Source: Catellatospora sp. KI3
GTDB lineage: Bacteria > Actinomycetota > Actinomycetes > Mycobacteriales > Micromonosporaceae
Direction of reading: 5' to 3'
DNA length: 64,000 nt
Assembly (NCBI RefSeq): GCF_029948125.1
Contig: NZ_JASAMB010000002.1
Span: forward strand, 512,479 to 576,478
The notes under the pieces were generated by a model, which saw only the letters and a list, made by a program, of their open reading frames with translations, was not told the DNA's origin and did no database searches. Shown here in pieces: positions 49,431-58,742 of the stretch. The first letter of the stretch is position 1, and the number at the start of each line of letters is the position of its first letter. The translations under genes were made by a program, and so were the position numbers.

Positions 49431-51082
49431 CCGATGTGACGTCCCCTCGATTTCTCGCGCGCCCCGTGCGCGCGCTGCTGGCGCTGGCGGCGTTCGCGCT
49501 GCTGCTGGTGCTGCCCGCCAGCCCGGCGTACGCCCACGCCGCACTGCTGCGCACCAACCCCCCGGCCGGTTCGGTCGTGCCGCAGGGACCGGCGGAGGTG
49601 CAGCTCACCTTCAGCGAGCCGATCACCCCGGTCACCGACAAGATCCGCATCATCGGCCCGGACGGCAAGCGGGCCGACCAGGGCACCCCCACCGTCAACG
49701 GCAACGTGCTGCGCATCGGCATGCGCGACAAGGCCCTGCCCGGGACGTACCTGGTCAGCTACCGGGTGATCTCGGCCGACAGCCACCCGGTGCCCGGCGG
49801 CTTCACGTTCTCCGTCGGCGCCCCCTCGGCCACCCCGACCGCCGAGGTGGCCGACGAGGTCGACCAGACCATCCAGACGCTGATCGCCGTCGCCAAGGTC
49901 GTCGGGTACGTCGGCCTGATCCTGATCGTCGGCCCGGCACTGGTGCTGGCGCTGCTGTGGCCCGGCCGCCTGGACCGGCGCGGCCCGCGCAAGCTGGTCT
50001 GGGCCGGGTTCGGCCTGGTCGCCCTGTCCACCCTGGCCGGGCTCTACCTGCAGGCGCCCTACACCACCGGAGCCTCCCTGTTCGGGGCCACCGCGAGCGA
50101 CCTCGGCGACGTGCTCGGCAGCCAGTACGGCATCGCGCTGCTGGTCCGGCTGGCGTGCCTGGCGGTCGCCGCGATCCTGGTGCGCCCGCTGCTGGCCGGG
50201 CGCGACGGCCCGGTCGACCGGGTGCTGCTGCTGATCGTCGCCGGGATCGGCGCGCTGACCTGGCCGCTGGCCGGGCACCCGGCCGCCTCGCCGGTGCCGC
50301 CGGTCTCGGTCGCCGTCGACGCGCTGCACCTGGCCGGGGCCGCGGTCTGGTTCGGCGGCCTGCTCATGCTCGTGGCGTACCTGCTGCGCCAGGCCGACGC
50401 CCGCGAGCTCGGCGCGATCCTGCCGATCTGGTCCCGGTGGGCGGCGCTGGCCATGTCCACGGTGCTGCTGGCGGGCGTCGTGTCCGGGCTGATCCAGGTC
50501 GGCACACCGGCGGCGCTGGTGCAGACCACGTACGGCCGGGTGCTGCTGGTCAAGGTCGGCCTGGTCGCGCTCGCCCTGGCCGCCGCCTGGCTGGCCCGCC
50601 GCCACGTGCTCAACGGCGCCGCCGACAACCCGAAGCCGCTGCGCAAGGTGGTCGCGGTGGAGCTGTCGATCGCGGCGGTGGTCCTGGCGCTGACCGGGGC
50701 GCTGACCCAGACCACCCCGGCCCGCACCGCCGCCGAGACCACCCAGGGCGTCGCCCAGCAGCAGCTCTACTCGACCACCCTCACCACCTCGCTGTACCGG
50801 CTCCAGGTCGAGATCGACCCGGGCAAGCTCGGCGACAACCTGGTCCACCTGTACGCCTACACCCCGGCGGGCGACCCGCTGCCGGTCGTCGAGTGGAAGG
50901 CGTCGGCGGCGCTGCCCGCGGCGGGCATCGAGCCGATCTCGTTCACCCTGCTGAAGCTGACCGACAACCACGCCAGCGGGCAGGTGTCCCTGCCGACCAA
51001 GGGCGACTGGCAGCTGAAGTTCACGCTCCGTACCTCCGAAATCGATCAAGCCTCGGTCACCGCCACGGTGCCGATCTCGTAG
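49427..51082 (+). CDS. copCD: CopC-CopD fusion copper-resistance protein
   Basis: This 551-residue protein begins with a signal peptide ending AYAH, so the mature CopC domain (about residues 36-125) would start with the Cu-binding His. It continues as an eight-helix CopD domain (about 145-440) and a C-terminal beta domain. It handles periplasmic-side copper and its import. Its GTG overlaps the anti-sigma stop, and ycnI follows 34 bases later. Confidence 0.93.
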   Translation: MTDVTSPRFLARPVRALLALAAFALLLVLPASPAYAHAALLRTNPPAGSVVPQGPAEVQLTFSEPITPVTDKIRIIGPDGKRADQGTPTVNGNVLRIGMRDKALPGTYLVSYRVISADSHPVPGGFTFSVGAPSATPTAEVADEVDQTIQTLIAVAKVVGYVGLILIVGPALVLALLWPGRLDRRGPRKLVWAGFGLVALSTLAGLYLQAPYTTGASLFGATASDLGDVLGSQYGIALLVRLACLAVAAILVRPLLAGRDGPVDRVLLLIVAGIGALTWPLAGHPAASPVPPVSVAVDALHLAGAAVWFGGLLMLVAYLLRQADARELGAILPIWSRWAALAMSTVLLAGVVSGLIQVGTPAALVQTTYGRVLLVKVGLVALALAAAWLARRHVLNGAADNPKPLRKVVAVELSIAAVVLALTGALTQTTPARTAAETTQGVAQQQLYSTTLTTSLYRLQVEIDPGKLGDNLVHLYAYTPAGDPLPVVEWKASAALPAAGIEPISFTLLKLTDNHASGQVSLPTKGDWQLKFTLRTSEIDQASVTATVPIS

Positions 51083-51116
51083 CGCTCGCGCCGCGAGCCG
51101 TAGGAAAGGTCCAGAC

Positions 51117-51821
51117 ATGAAGACGATGCGTCGCCTCGGCGTGGTGGCCGCGGCCGTGCTCGGCCTGGTGGCCGTCGCGGTGCCCGCCTCGGCCCACGTG
51201 ACGGTCAACCCGGGCACGGCGGTGCAGGGCGGCTACGCCCGGCTGGCGTTCCGGGTGCCGACCGAGTCGGACACCGACAGCACCACCAAGCTGGAGGTGC
51301 ACCTGCCCGACGACGCCCCGGTCGCCTCGGTGATGACCTCACCGGTGCCCGGCTGGACCGCCACCGTGACCAAGCGCAAGCTGGACCAGCCCATCGAGGT
51401 GCACGGCAGCCCCGTCAGCGAGGTCGTCTCCGTGGTGACCTGGACCGCCTCGGCCGGCGCCGGGATCAAGCCGGGCCAGTTCCAGGAGTTCCCGATCTCG
51501 CTGGGCCCGCTGCCGAAGGTCGACCAGATGGTCTTCAAGACGCTGCAGACGTACTCCGACGGCACCGTGGTGCGGTGGATCGACGAGCCGGCCAACGACG
51601 GCACCGAGGCGGAGAGCCCGGCCCCGGTGCTGAAGCTGACTGCCGCGGCCCCGGGCGAGGCCGCGCCGACCACGGCGGCCACCGTCCCGCTGGCCCAGGA
51701 GGACAAGGCCGACGGCGGCAGCGGCTGGACCGGCGTCGCCGGGCTGGTCGCGGGCGTGCTCGCGCTCATCGTGGCCGGTCTGGCGCTGGCCCGTACCCGC
51801 AAGCCCGCCGGCACGGCATGA
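51117..51821 (+). CDS. ycnI: YcnI-family (DUF1775) copper-binding membrane protein
   Basis: The 234-residue protein has a signal peptide ending ASA, then a mature N-terminal His (HVTVNPGTAVQGG) with the conserved Trp downstream (GWTATV), which form the Cu(II) site known for YcnI. One C-terminal membrane helix (about 205-227) anchors it. It likely works with CopCD just upstream. Confidence 0.93.
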   Translation: MKTMRRLGVVAAAVLGLVAVAVPASAHVTVNPGTAVQGGYARLAFRVPTESDTDSTTKLEVHLPDDAPVASVMTSPVPGWTATVTKRKLDQPIEVHGSPVSEVVSVVTWTASAGAGIKPGQFQEFPISLGPLPKVDQMVFKTLQTYSDGTVVRWIDEPANDGTEAESPAPVLKLTAAAPGEAAPTTAATVPLAQEDKADGGSGWTGVAGLVAGVLALIVAGLALARTRKPAGTA

Positions 51822-51834
51822 CCGGTAGCGGACC

Positions 51835-51872
51835 CACACCGCAGGTGGTGTGACCACACCACCTGCGGTGTG
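51835..51872. terminator. Perfect 38-bp palindrome after ycnI
   Basis: Two 18-base arms (CACACCGCAGGTGGTGTG and its complement) are separated by AC. It lies 13 bases past the ycnI stop; it may be a terminator or an operator. Confidence 0.75.
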
Positions 51873-51888
51873 ACCTTCTGAGTGACCA

Positions 51889-51921
51889 GGGCCGGGCCCC
51901 GCATCTGCGGGTGCCCGGCCC
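51889..51921 (+). terminator. Second hairpin after ycnI
   Basis: GGGCCGGGC/GCCCGGCCC with an inner CCCGCA/TGCGGG stem follows the palindrome. Confidence 0.55.
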
Positions 51922-52004
51922 GCGTTGTCCCCGGTGGAACGGCGCCGCCCCCGCCTACCCGCGGGAGGTCCGTCGGCGGCCGCCCGGTCGGGAGGGACAC
52001 GCGG

Positions 52005-53225
52005 ATGCGCTCGCTGCGGTGGATGGTCGGCCTGCTCGCCCTGCTGGTGGCGATCCCGGCCGCGGCCGCCGGGGTGGCCGCCTGGTGGGTGATGCGCCAC
52101 CCGAGCCCGGACGGGGCCTTCCACGCCGACCTCGCGCCGATCGAGCGCGCCGACCGGGTGCTGGTCGTGCCGGACCTGGACGCGCTGCTGCGCCGCGACG
52201 CGCCGTACGTCCGGGTGGGGCAGACCACGCTGCGGCTGAGCGCCAGCTCCGGCGGTACCCCCGCGTTCCTGGGCGTGGCCGAGCCGGGCCAGGTCGCGGC
52301 CTACCTCGCCGGGGTGCGCTACACCGAGCTCGCGCAGGTGCAGCTGGGCCGGGGCGTGCTGCCGGTGCGCACCGCCCGGGTGGACGCCCAGGGCGGCGAG
52401 CCGGGGGACCCGCAGGCGCAGGGCATCTGGCAGCGGCAGGGGCTGGGCTCGCTGTCGTGGCGGCCGAGCGAGGACCGCAGCCGCCGGGTCGCGCTGGTCA
52501 TCGTCCTGCGCGACGGTACGGCCACCGCCGGCCCCCACACCGCCCGGCTGGAGGCCGCCCTGCACGCCGACTGGCTGGGGACCGCCTCGTGGGGGCTGCT
52601 GATCTTCGCCATCGCCGTCCTCACCCTCGGCTTCGTCCTCCTCGCCTGGCCCGGCTCCGAAAGGAAGGGCCCCTTCCCATCGCATTCCGACGAACAAGGG
52701 CCCCTTCTTAACGGGGCGCTGCCCGCCAGCCGGGTGTCGACGGTGGAGTTCGTGCGGGTCGGGAGCGGGGGCGCGAGCGGGGGTGGTGGCGGCGGACCGG
52801 CCGACAGGCGGTCGGCGCCGATCGTGCCGGGGCTGGCCCGGGACCGTGCCGCCGAGGTGACGGCGGCCATGCCCGGCCCCGGCGCCGTCGAGCCGCGGGC
52901 GGCCGGGCAGGCGTGGCCCGGGTCGGCGGGGCGGACCGCGCGGCTGCCGCTGCAGCCGGTGGCGCCGGACGAGCTGCCCTGGGCGGGCCTGCCGCACCGG
53001 GGCGCGCCGCCGGTCGCCGGGGTCGTGTTCCGGGCGGGGGCGCACGGCGGCCCCGCACCGGTGGCCGCGCCGTCGGACCTGGTCTGGCCGCCGCGCCGCC
53101 CCGCCGAGCCGCCCGCCACCGCGCCGGTCCGCGAGGTGGTGACCGAGCAGCTGCCGCCGGTGCCGTACCTGCCGCGCCCCGCCTGCACGCTGCGGCTGGA
53201 CCGGGACCGCCTGGCCGCCCGCTGA
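52005..53225 (+). CDS. Single-pass membrane protein with Pro-rich tail and repeat insert
   Basis: The 406-residue protein has an N-terminal hydrophobic helix, an extracellular domain of about 180 residues, a second helix (GLLIFAIAVLTLGFVLLAW) and a Pro/Ala/Gly-rich cytoplasmic tail. No family is recognised. Right after the second helix the residues ERKGPFPSHS...GPLLNG are encoded by copy D of the 57-bp palindromic element. GGGAGGG precedes ATG 52005. Confidence 0.75.
   Translation: MRSLRWMVGLLALLVAIPAAAAGVAAWWVMRHPSPDGAFHADLAPIERADRVLVVPDLDALLRRDAPYVRVGQTTLRLSASSGGTPAFLGVAEPGQVAAYLAGVRYTELAQVQLGRGVLPVRTARVDAQGGEPGDPQAQGIWQRQGLGSLSWRPSEDRSRRVALVIVLRDGTATAGPHTARLEAALHADWLGTASWGLLIFAIAVLTLGFVLLAWPGSERKGPFPSHSDEQGPLLNGALPASRVSTVEFVRVGSGGASGGGGGGPADRRSAPIVPGLARDRAAEVTAAMPGPGAVEPRAAGQAWPGSAGRTARLPLQPVAPDELPWAGLPHRGAPPVAGVVFRAGAHGGPAPVAAPSDLVWPPRRPAEPPATAPVREVVTEQLPPVPYLPRPACTLRLDRDRLAAR
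52658..52714. repeat. 57-bp palindromic element, copy D, inside a membrane-protein gene
   Basis: Read in the same frame and same orientation relative to the gene as the fdhD copy (K-G-P-F...G-P-L-L-N). Confidence 0.88.
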
Positions 53226-53321
53226 GACCGGACCCAGCCGCCCGCTGAGACCGGACCGGGCCGGTCGCCGGGGCCCACCGGGTACGTGATCACGGGGCGG
53301 CCGGGGCGGCGTGATCTCTGG

Positions 53322-53327
53322 CATACT
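53322..53327 (+). promoter_or_regulatory. -10 element, probable leaderless promoter of the glycosyltransferase gene
   Basis: CATACT lies six bases before GTG 53334. Confidence 0.35.
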
Positions 53328-53333
53328 CGCGCC

Positions 53334-54998
53334 GTGCTCGAACGGCGGCGTTCATCGGACAACCTGTCAGCCCTGATCCGGCGGCCCGCCTGGATCGCGA
53401 CGGCGCTCGCCGTCCTGCTCCTGGCGGCGGTGCAGCTGCGGGTCTGGCTGCACGGCCGGGCGCTGTGGAACGACGAGCTGGCCATCGCGATCAACCTCAA
53501 GGAGCGCGGGCCGGTCGACCTGGGCCGCGGGCTCAAGTACTCGCAGGTCGCGCCGATCGGCTGGCTGCAGGTGGAGAACTTCCTGCAGTCGCTGAGCGAC
53601 AGCGAACTGGTGCTGCGCCTGCCCGCGCTGATCGCGGGCATCGCCCTGCTGGTCGGCACCGCCGCGGTGGCGCGCCGCGCGATCGGGGACTGGGCCGCGG
53701 CCGCGGCGGTGCTGCTGGTCGGCTCGTCGCCGATGGTCGTCTACTTCTCCAGCGAGCTGAAGCAGTACGCCGTCGAGTCGGCCGTCGCGCTGGGCCTGCT
53801 GCTGCTGGGCGCCGACTACCTGCACCGCCGCGAGCAGCGCGAACCGCTGACGTGGCGAGGGCGCGCGGTCTACGCCGTGGTGCTGGTCGCGGCGCTGTCG
53901 CTCAGCTACACGGCGCTGCTGGTGCTGGTCGGGGTGCTCGCGGTGGTGGCGCTGCGGTGCTGGTGGAAGCTGGTCTGGCGGGACGCGGTCGGGCTGTGGC
54001 TGGCGGCCGTCCCGGCCCTGGTGATGGCGGCCGGCCTGGTGGTGCTGCGCAAGATGCAGCACATGATCTCCGGCCAGGAGACGTTCTTCACCGGCGGCAT
54101 GCCGCTGGAGGGCAGCGGGCTGCCCGGGATCTGGAAGTGGCTGCCGCAGATGTGGGCGGCGTTCGCGGCCAAGCCGATCGGGGCGGCCAACGCGTGGGTG
54201 CTGCTGGCGCTCGTGGTCGGCGGCGTGGTGGCCCTGGTGCTGCGCGGGCGGGTGCTGTGGGCGCTGCTGCTGGCCAGTCCGCTGGTGATGGCGCTGGCCG
54301 GGGCTGCGGTGCGGGGCATGCCGATGGTGGACCGGGTCGCGCTGTACCTCACCGCCCCCGCGCTGCTGCTGGTCGTGGCGGCGCTGGACGGGCTGGTGCG
54401 GCTGGTGCTCGCCGCCGCCCGGGGGCTGCGGCCGGGTGCGGTCCGGGCGGCTGTCGCGACGGTGGTCGCGCTGGCCGTCGGCGCGGGCGGCGGCTGGGCC
54501 GTCGGCCTGCTGCCCAGCCGGGAGGCGGCGTACGAGGCGGTGCGCAGCCCGATCGAGCGTACCCAGGTCAGGGCCCTGATCTCCGACGTAGCGACCCGGG
54601 TGCGCCCGGGTGACGTGGTGCTGGCCTACTACTGGCTGGAGATGCCGGTCGACTGGTACGGCCCCCGCTACGGCGTGAGCGTCGACTCCTATCTCAAGCT
54701 GGGCCCGAGCGGCGACCCGCAGCGCTGCCGCCCGGTGACGGTCGACGCGGTGCTGGCCGGTGGCGGCCGGGTCTGGTACCTGCACGGCAACCAGCTCACC
54801 TCCGACGTCGGCGACTACCGGGCCCGGGTGGTGCGCGAGCTGGCCGAGCACGGCTCGATCACCGCGAGCGACCCGCTGGGCTGGACCCTGTTCGACATGA
54901 GTGCCCCGCCGCAGGCCGCGAGCCTGCCCGAGCCGCCCGCGAGTCCGCGCTGGGACTGCCTGTCGGCGACGCCGCGCCCCGCGCCGTCGGCCCGCTGA
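53334..54998 (+). CDS. Multi-pass glycosyltransferase (GT39/ArnT-like)
   Basis: The 554-residue membrane protein has about ten hydrophobic helices and the GT-C features of PMT/ArnT-type transferases: an acidic motif in loop 1 (WNDELAIAI) and a large C-terminal extracytoplasmic domain. It would transfer a sugar from a lipid-phosphate donor onto a protein or lipid outside the membrane. GTG 53334 is chosen from a leaderless -10; a GTG at 53286 is also open. Confidence 0.82.
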   Translation: MLERRRSSDNLSALIRRPAWIATALAVLLLAAVQLRVWLHGRALWNDELAIAINLKERGPVDLGRGLKYSQVAPIGWLQVENFLQSLSDSELVLRLPALIAGIALLVGTAAVARRAIGDWAAAAAVLLVGSSPMVVYFSSELKQYAVESAVALGLLLLGADYLHRREQREPLTWRGRAVYAVVLVAALSLSYTALLVLVGVLAVVALRCWWKLVWRDAVGLWLAAVPALVMAAGLVVLRKMQHMISGQETFFTGGMPLEGSGLPGIWKWLPQMWAAFAAKPIGAANAWVLLALVVGGVVALVLRGRVLWALLLASPLVMALAGAAVRGMPMVDRVALYLTAPALLLVVAALDGLVRLVLAAARGLRPGAVRAAVATVVALAVGAGGGWAVGLLPSREAAYEAVRSPIERTQVRALISDVATRVRPGDVVLAYYWLEMPVDWYGPRYGVSVDSYLKLGPSGDPQRCRPVTVDAVLAGGGRVWYLHGNQLTSDVGDYRARVVRELAEHGSITASDPLGWTLFDMSAPPQAASLPEPPASPRWDCLSATPRPAPSAR

Positions 54999-55003
54999 CG
55001 ACG

Positions 55004-55034
55004 AGCGGCCCGGACGCTGCGCGTCCGGGCCGCT
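55004..55034 (+). terminator. Terminator after the GT39-like gene
   Basis: A perfect 14-bp stem AGCGGCCCGGACGC with loop TGC lies six bases after the stop. Confidence 0.8.
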
Positions 55035-55134
55035 CTCACCGGGGGAACGGTGTCACCACTGGGGACCGTCCCGGGGGAGACGGATCCCGATGCGTTCCAC
55101 GGTACGCCAAAACCGTCAGAACGGACAAGTATGT

Positions 55135-56373
55135 CTAATCGGCCCTTGACCTGAGATAATCCGATGATCTGTCCCGGATCGGCAGGAACGCCACCAGCAC
55201 CAGGCCGGCCAGCACGTAGGCGTTGCGGGCCAGGAACAGGCCGGGAGTGTCCGTCGGCACCGCCGCCACCCCCCAGTCGACCAGCGACACCACCCCGAGC
55301 AGCGGCACCGCGTACGCGGCGGCGGCGAACGCCAGCCAGCCCCAGCGGCGCGCCCCGGCGGCGTCCAGCCCGGCGGCGACCAGGGCCACCACCGCGGGCA
55401 CGAACCAGTACAGGTGGTGCGGCCAGGTGATCGGGCTGATCAGGGCGGACAGCAGGCCGGTCAGGGCCAGCGCGGCCACCACGTCCCCGGCGCGCCCGGC
55501 CTTGGCGGCGCGCCACAGCCCGAACGCGAGCACGGCGAGCGCGAGCAGCAGCCATACCCACTTGGCCGGCTCGTGCGGCGCGACCAGCCGGGCCAGCAGG
55601 CCCTGCAGCGACTGATTGCCGGTGTAGTCCAGCCGCCCGACCCGCGCGGTGTCCCACAGCGCCGAGGTCCAGAACTGCCACGACGCGCGCGGCGCGACCG
55701 CCGCGGCCAGCAGCGTCGCCCCGGCGGCCGTGACCGCCGCCGTCACCGCGGCCCGCCACTGCCGGGTGACCAGCAGGTACACGATGAACAGGCCCGGGAT
55801 CAGCTTGATCGCGGTGGCCAGGCCGATGCCGACGCCAGTCCAGCGCGACCCGCGCGGACCCAGCACCAGCAGGTCCAGCATGATCAGGACGATCAGCAGC
55901 ATGTTGATCTGGCCGAAGGTCAGCGTCTCGCGCAGCGGCTCGATCAGCAGCACCAGCGGCGCGGCGATCCCGACCGCGAACCAGGCCGGCTGCCGCCACC
56001 GCCGCGCCAGCGGCGCCACCAGCCAGTACGTGGTGACCAGCACCGCCGCGACCGTGCCCGCGGTGAACAGCGCCGCCACCACGCCCGTCGGCAGCAGCCC
56101 GAACGGGAACAGCAGCGCCGCCGCGAACGGCGGATAGGTGAAGTACAGCGCGCCCTGCACCCGGTCGGGCTGGGCGTAGTCGTAGAGCTCGTTGCCGTCG
56201 CCCCACCAGCGCACCGCCGACAGGTAGATCTTCAGATCGAAGAAGTCGTGGGTGACCCGCAGCCGCTGGAACGCGAACGCGGCGACCGCGGCCACGACGA
56301 CCACGATCGCGACCCGGATCCCGGTGGCCGCGCCGGCCCGGTTCGCGGCGGTCTGCGCCGGTGAGGTGGACAT
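55135..56373 (-). CDS. GT87-family (DUF2029) mannosyltransferase
   Basis: This 412-residue GT-C enzyme of the GT87 family has about nine hydrophobic helices, the loop-1 acidic residues ([14 protein letters not shown]) and family motifs YTYPPFAA and FGQINMLL. In mycobacteria the family adds mannose from polyprenyl-phosphate-mannose to lipids. TAGGGT seven bases before ATG 56373 points to a leaderless start divergent from orn. Confidence 0.88.
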   Translation of the reverse strand: MSTSPAQTAANRAGAATGIRVAIVVVVAAVAAFAFQRLRVTHDFFDLKIYLSAVRWWGDGNELYDYAQPDRVQGALYFTYPPFAAALLFPFGLLPTGVVAALFTAGTVAAVLVTTYWLVAPLARRWRQPAWFAVGIAAPLVLLIEPLRETLTFGQINMLLIVLIMLDLLVLGPRGSRWTGVGIGLATAIKLIPGLFIVYLLVTRQWRAAVTAAVTAAGATLLAAAVAPRASWQFWTSALWDTARVGRLDYTGNQSLQGLLARLVAPHEPAKWVWLLLALAVLAFGLWRAAKAGRAGDVVAALALTGLLSALISPITWPHHLYWFVPAVVALVAAGLDAAGARRWGWLAFAAAAYAVPLLGVVSLVDWGVAAVPTDTPGLFLARNAYVLAGLVLVAFLPIRDRSSDYLRSRAD

Positions 56374-56380
56374 GGCCGCA

Positions 56381-56386
56381 ACCCTA
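56381..56386 (-). promoter_or_regulatory. -10 element, leaderless promoter of the GT87 gene
   Basis: TAGGGT on the minus strand lies seven bases before ATG 56373. Confidence 0.5.
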
Positions 56387-56452
56387 GTCGGCCTGCCGAC
56401 AGCGTTTCAGACAGGAGCGGCGACAGCCTCCGGTCCGTGGGGGATTCGGGCG

Positions 56453-56458
56453 TACGCT
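56453..56458 (+). promoter_or_regulatory. -10 element, leaderless promoter of orn
   Basis: TACGCT lies six bases before GTG 56465. Confidence 0.5.
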
Positions 56459-56464
56459 GTGCCC

Positions 56465-57079
56465 GTGGGAGATCTTCGTAGTGCCGACCATCTCGTGTGG
56501 ATCGACTGTGAGATGACCGGCCTCAATCTGGGTGGCGACGCGCTCGTCGAGATCGCGGCACTGGTCACCGACGCCGAGCTGAACGTGCTCGGCGAGGGCG
56601 TCGACGTGGTGATCCACGCCGAGGACGCCCAGCTCGACGCCATGGTCGACGTGGTGAGGCAGATGCACGAGCGCTCGGGTCTGACCGAAGCGGTGCGCGC
56701 CTCCACCGTCACCGTCGCCCAGGCGGAGGACATGGTGCTGGAGTACATCTCCAAGTACGTCACCGAGCCGCGTACGGCGCCGCTGTGCGGCAACTCGATC
56801 GCCACCGACCGCGGCTTCATCGTGCGCGACATGCCCCGCCTCGACGCGCACCTGCACTACCGCATGATCGACGTGTCGTCGGTGAAGGAGCTGTGCCGCC
56901 GCTGGTACCCCCGGGTGTACTTCGGGCAGCCGGAGAAGGGTCTGGCGCACCGGGCCCTGGCCGACATCCGCGAGAGCATCCGTGAGCTGCGGTACTACCG
57001 CGAGGCGATCTTCGTGCCGCAGCCCGGTCCGGACGTCGACGAGGCCAAGCGGATCGCCGCCACGATGGTCCTGCCGTAA
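56465..57079 (+). CDS. orn: Oligoribonuclease
   Basis: Orn degrades two- to five-base RNA fragments (and pGpG) to mononucleotides. The 204-residue DEDDh exonuclease has WIDCEMTGL (catalytic Asp, Glu), [11 protein letters not shown] (Asp) and [10 protein letters not shown] (His, Asp). GTG 56465 fits a leaderless -10. A tRNA-His follows. Confidence 0.96.
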   Translation: MGDLRSADHLVWIDCEMTGLNLGGDALVEIAALVTDAELNVLGEGVDVVIHAEDAQLDAMVDVVRQMHERSGLTEAVRASTVTVAQAEDMVLEYISKYVTEPRTAPLCGNSIATDRGFIVRDMPRLDAHLHYRMIDVSSVKELCRRWYPRVYFGQPEKGLAHRALADIRESIRELRYYREAIFVPQPGPDVDEAKRIAATMVLP

Positions 57080-57163
57080 CACTCCCCATACCCACTCGAC
57101 GGGAGGCCGGGGGGACCGGCTATCATTAGCCGTCGCCGCGATCGCGAGGTCAGCGGTGGACAT

Positions 57164-57240
57164 GGTGGTCGTAGCTCAGCTGGTAGAGCACCGGGTTGTG
57201 GTCCCGGGGGTCGCGGGTTCGAGTCCCGTCGATCACCCCA
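57164..57240 (+). tRNA. tRNA-His (GUG)
   Basis: The cloverleaf has acceptor GTGGTCG/CGATCAC, anticodon loop TTGTGGT (GTG), the T-loop TTCGAGT, the His-specific C73 and encoded CCA. The preceding G (57164) can serve as the G-1 typical of tRNA-His. Confidence 0.97.
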
Positions 57241-57245
57241 CGAAG

Positions 57246-57275
57246 AAGCCCCGGCGGGTTGTCCCGCCGGGGCTT
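57246..57275 (+). terminator. Terminator after tRNA-His
   Basis: A 13-bp stem (AAGCCCCGGCGGG/CCCGCCGGGGCTT), loop TTGT, followed by TTCT. It also lies just past the convergent transpeptidase stop. Confidence 0.88.
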
Positions 57276-57288
57276 TCTGCTGCTCCGA

Positions 57289-58611
57289 TCAGGCGCTCGG
57301 CGCCACGGACGGCTCCGCCGACGGCGACGCCGAGGGGTCCGGTGTGGCCGACGGGTCCGGGGTCGGGGCGGCGGGGGCCACGTACGGGATCGCGCTGCCC
57401 TTCACGTACTCCTCCCACGGCTTGTCCCAGTCGGTCCAGCCGTTGCCGTACTCCAGCTTGCGCGGGGTGCCGGTGGTGGTCACCGGGGTGCCGACCAGGG
57501 TGTTCTCGAACAGCCACTTGGCGTTGGCCATCGACACGTTGACGCAGCCGTGCGACACGTTGCGCTTGCCCTGGTGCTGCACCGACCACGGTGCGGCGTG
57601 GATGAACTCGCCGCCCCAGGTCATCCGCTGCGCGAAGTCGATCTCGGTGCGGTAGCGGTTGGCCGGATCCGGATTGTCCATGGTGTCGAAGACGGTGTGC
57701 GACTTCTTCTCGATGATGATCATCGTGCCGCTGGACGACGGCATGGTCGGACGGCCCAGGCTGACCGGGATCGTCTTGACCGACTTGCCGTCCTTGACCA
57801 CGGTCATCATGTGGGTCTTGTCGTTGACCTTCAGCACCAGGTCCGGGCCGACCTTGCAGACCAGCGTCGAGTCGCGCTTGCCGAAGTAGCCGTCGCCCAG
57901 CGGCAGGCCGCCGGCGCGCACCTTGACGAGGATCTCGGTGCCGGACTGCCAGAACTCGCGCGGCCGCCAGTGCAGCTCGGTCGCGTTGTACCAGGTCCAG
58001 ATGCCTTCCTGCAGCGGCTGGGTCTCCACCAGCAGCCGCCGCTGGAACGCCGCGCGCTGCGCCTTCGGGACGGCCCGGCTGGTCCGGAAGATCAGCGGCA
58101 TGCCGACGCCGATGACGGCGTCGTCGGCCAGGAAGCTGCTGACGCCGACCACCTTGCCGGGCTTGGCCATGGTGGTGAAGGTGGTGGTGGCCGAGACGGC
58201 CTTGCCGTCGTCGCCGGTCGCGGTCACCGTCGCCGTGTAGGTCGCGCCGTAGGCCAGTGCCTTGTCCGGCAGCCAGCCCGCGCCGTCCGGGTGCATCGCG
58301 CCCGGGACCTCGGTGCCGGCCTTGTCGGCCAGCACGACCTTGGTCTCCACCGCGTCGGTGGCGGTGAACACGATCTCCGCCGAGGCGGGCACGTTCTTGG
58401 TGTCGGCGGCCGGGCCGGTGATGGCGACGGTCGCCTTCGGGGGCGTCTCCTGCGGCTTGCCGTCGCCGGAGCCGTTCCAGACGGGGTCGTCGTCACCGGT
58501 GCAGGCGGCGAGGCTGGCCACACCGGCCGCACCCGCACCGGCCAGGCCGAGTGCGGTCAGCGCGCGCCGGCGGCTCAACTGCAGCCGGGTCAGGCGGTCG
58601 GGGGTGGGCAT
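57289..58611 (-). CDS. L,D-transpeptidase lipoprotein (Ldt)
   Basis: This 440-residue cell-wall enzyme forms 3-3 peptidoglycan cross-links. It has a signal peptide with an Arg-rich start and lipobox LAACTG, two Ig-like domains (about 60-270), and a YkuD catalytic domain with the Cys-His motif SHGCVN and the upstream His in FIHAAPW. A Pro/Ser/Ala tail follows. GAGGAG precedes ATG 58611. Confidence 0.95.
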   Translation of the reverse strand: MPTPDRLTRLQLSRRRALTALGLAGAGAAGVASLAACTGDDDPVWNGSGDGKPQETPPKATVAITGPAADTKNVPASAEIVFTATDAVETKVVLADKAGTEVPGAMHPDGAGWLPDKALAYGATYTATVTATGDDGKAVSATTTFTTMAKPGKVVGVSSFLADDAVIGVGMPLIFRTSRAVPKAQRAAFQRRLLVETQPLQEGIWTWYNATELHWRPREFWQSGTEILVKVRAGGLPLGDGYFGKRDSTLVCKVGPDLVLKVNDKTHMMTVVKDGKSVKTIPVSLGRPTMPSSSGTMIIIEKKSHTVFDTMDNPDPANRYRTEIDFAQRMTWGGEFIHAAPWSVQHQGKRNVSHGCVNVSMANAKWLFENTLVGTPVTTTGTPRKLEYGNGWTDWDKPWEEYVKGSAIPYVAPAAPTPDPSATPDPSASPSAEPSVAPSA

Positions 58612-58654
58612 TGCACTCCTCACCAGGGTCGAGGGGGATCACGGACAAGCGACC

Positions 58655-58693
58655 CATCCATCCTGCCCCAATGACGCGCGGGACGGGTGGATG
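58655..58693 (-). terminator. Hairpin between the two transpeptidase genes
   Basis: CATCCATCC/GGGTGGATG forms a nine-base stem with one G-T pair downstream of the second transpeptidase. Confidence 0.4.
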
Positions 58694-58742
58694 AGTTGCC
58701 TGTCGTGAGGCTTCCCACCGTACCTCGGCGGGGAAGTCCGCC

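Noticed and set aside
57164-57240. Integrated element at tRNA-His
   Set aside because: No integrase, no duplicated tRNA end and no change in base composition follow it.
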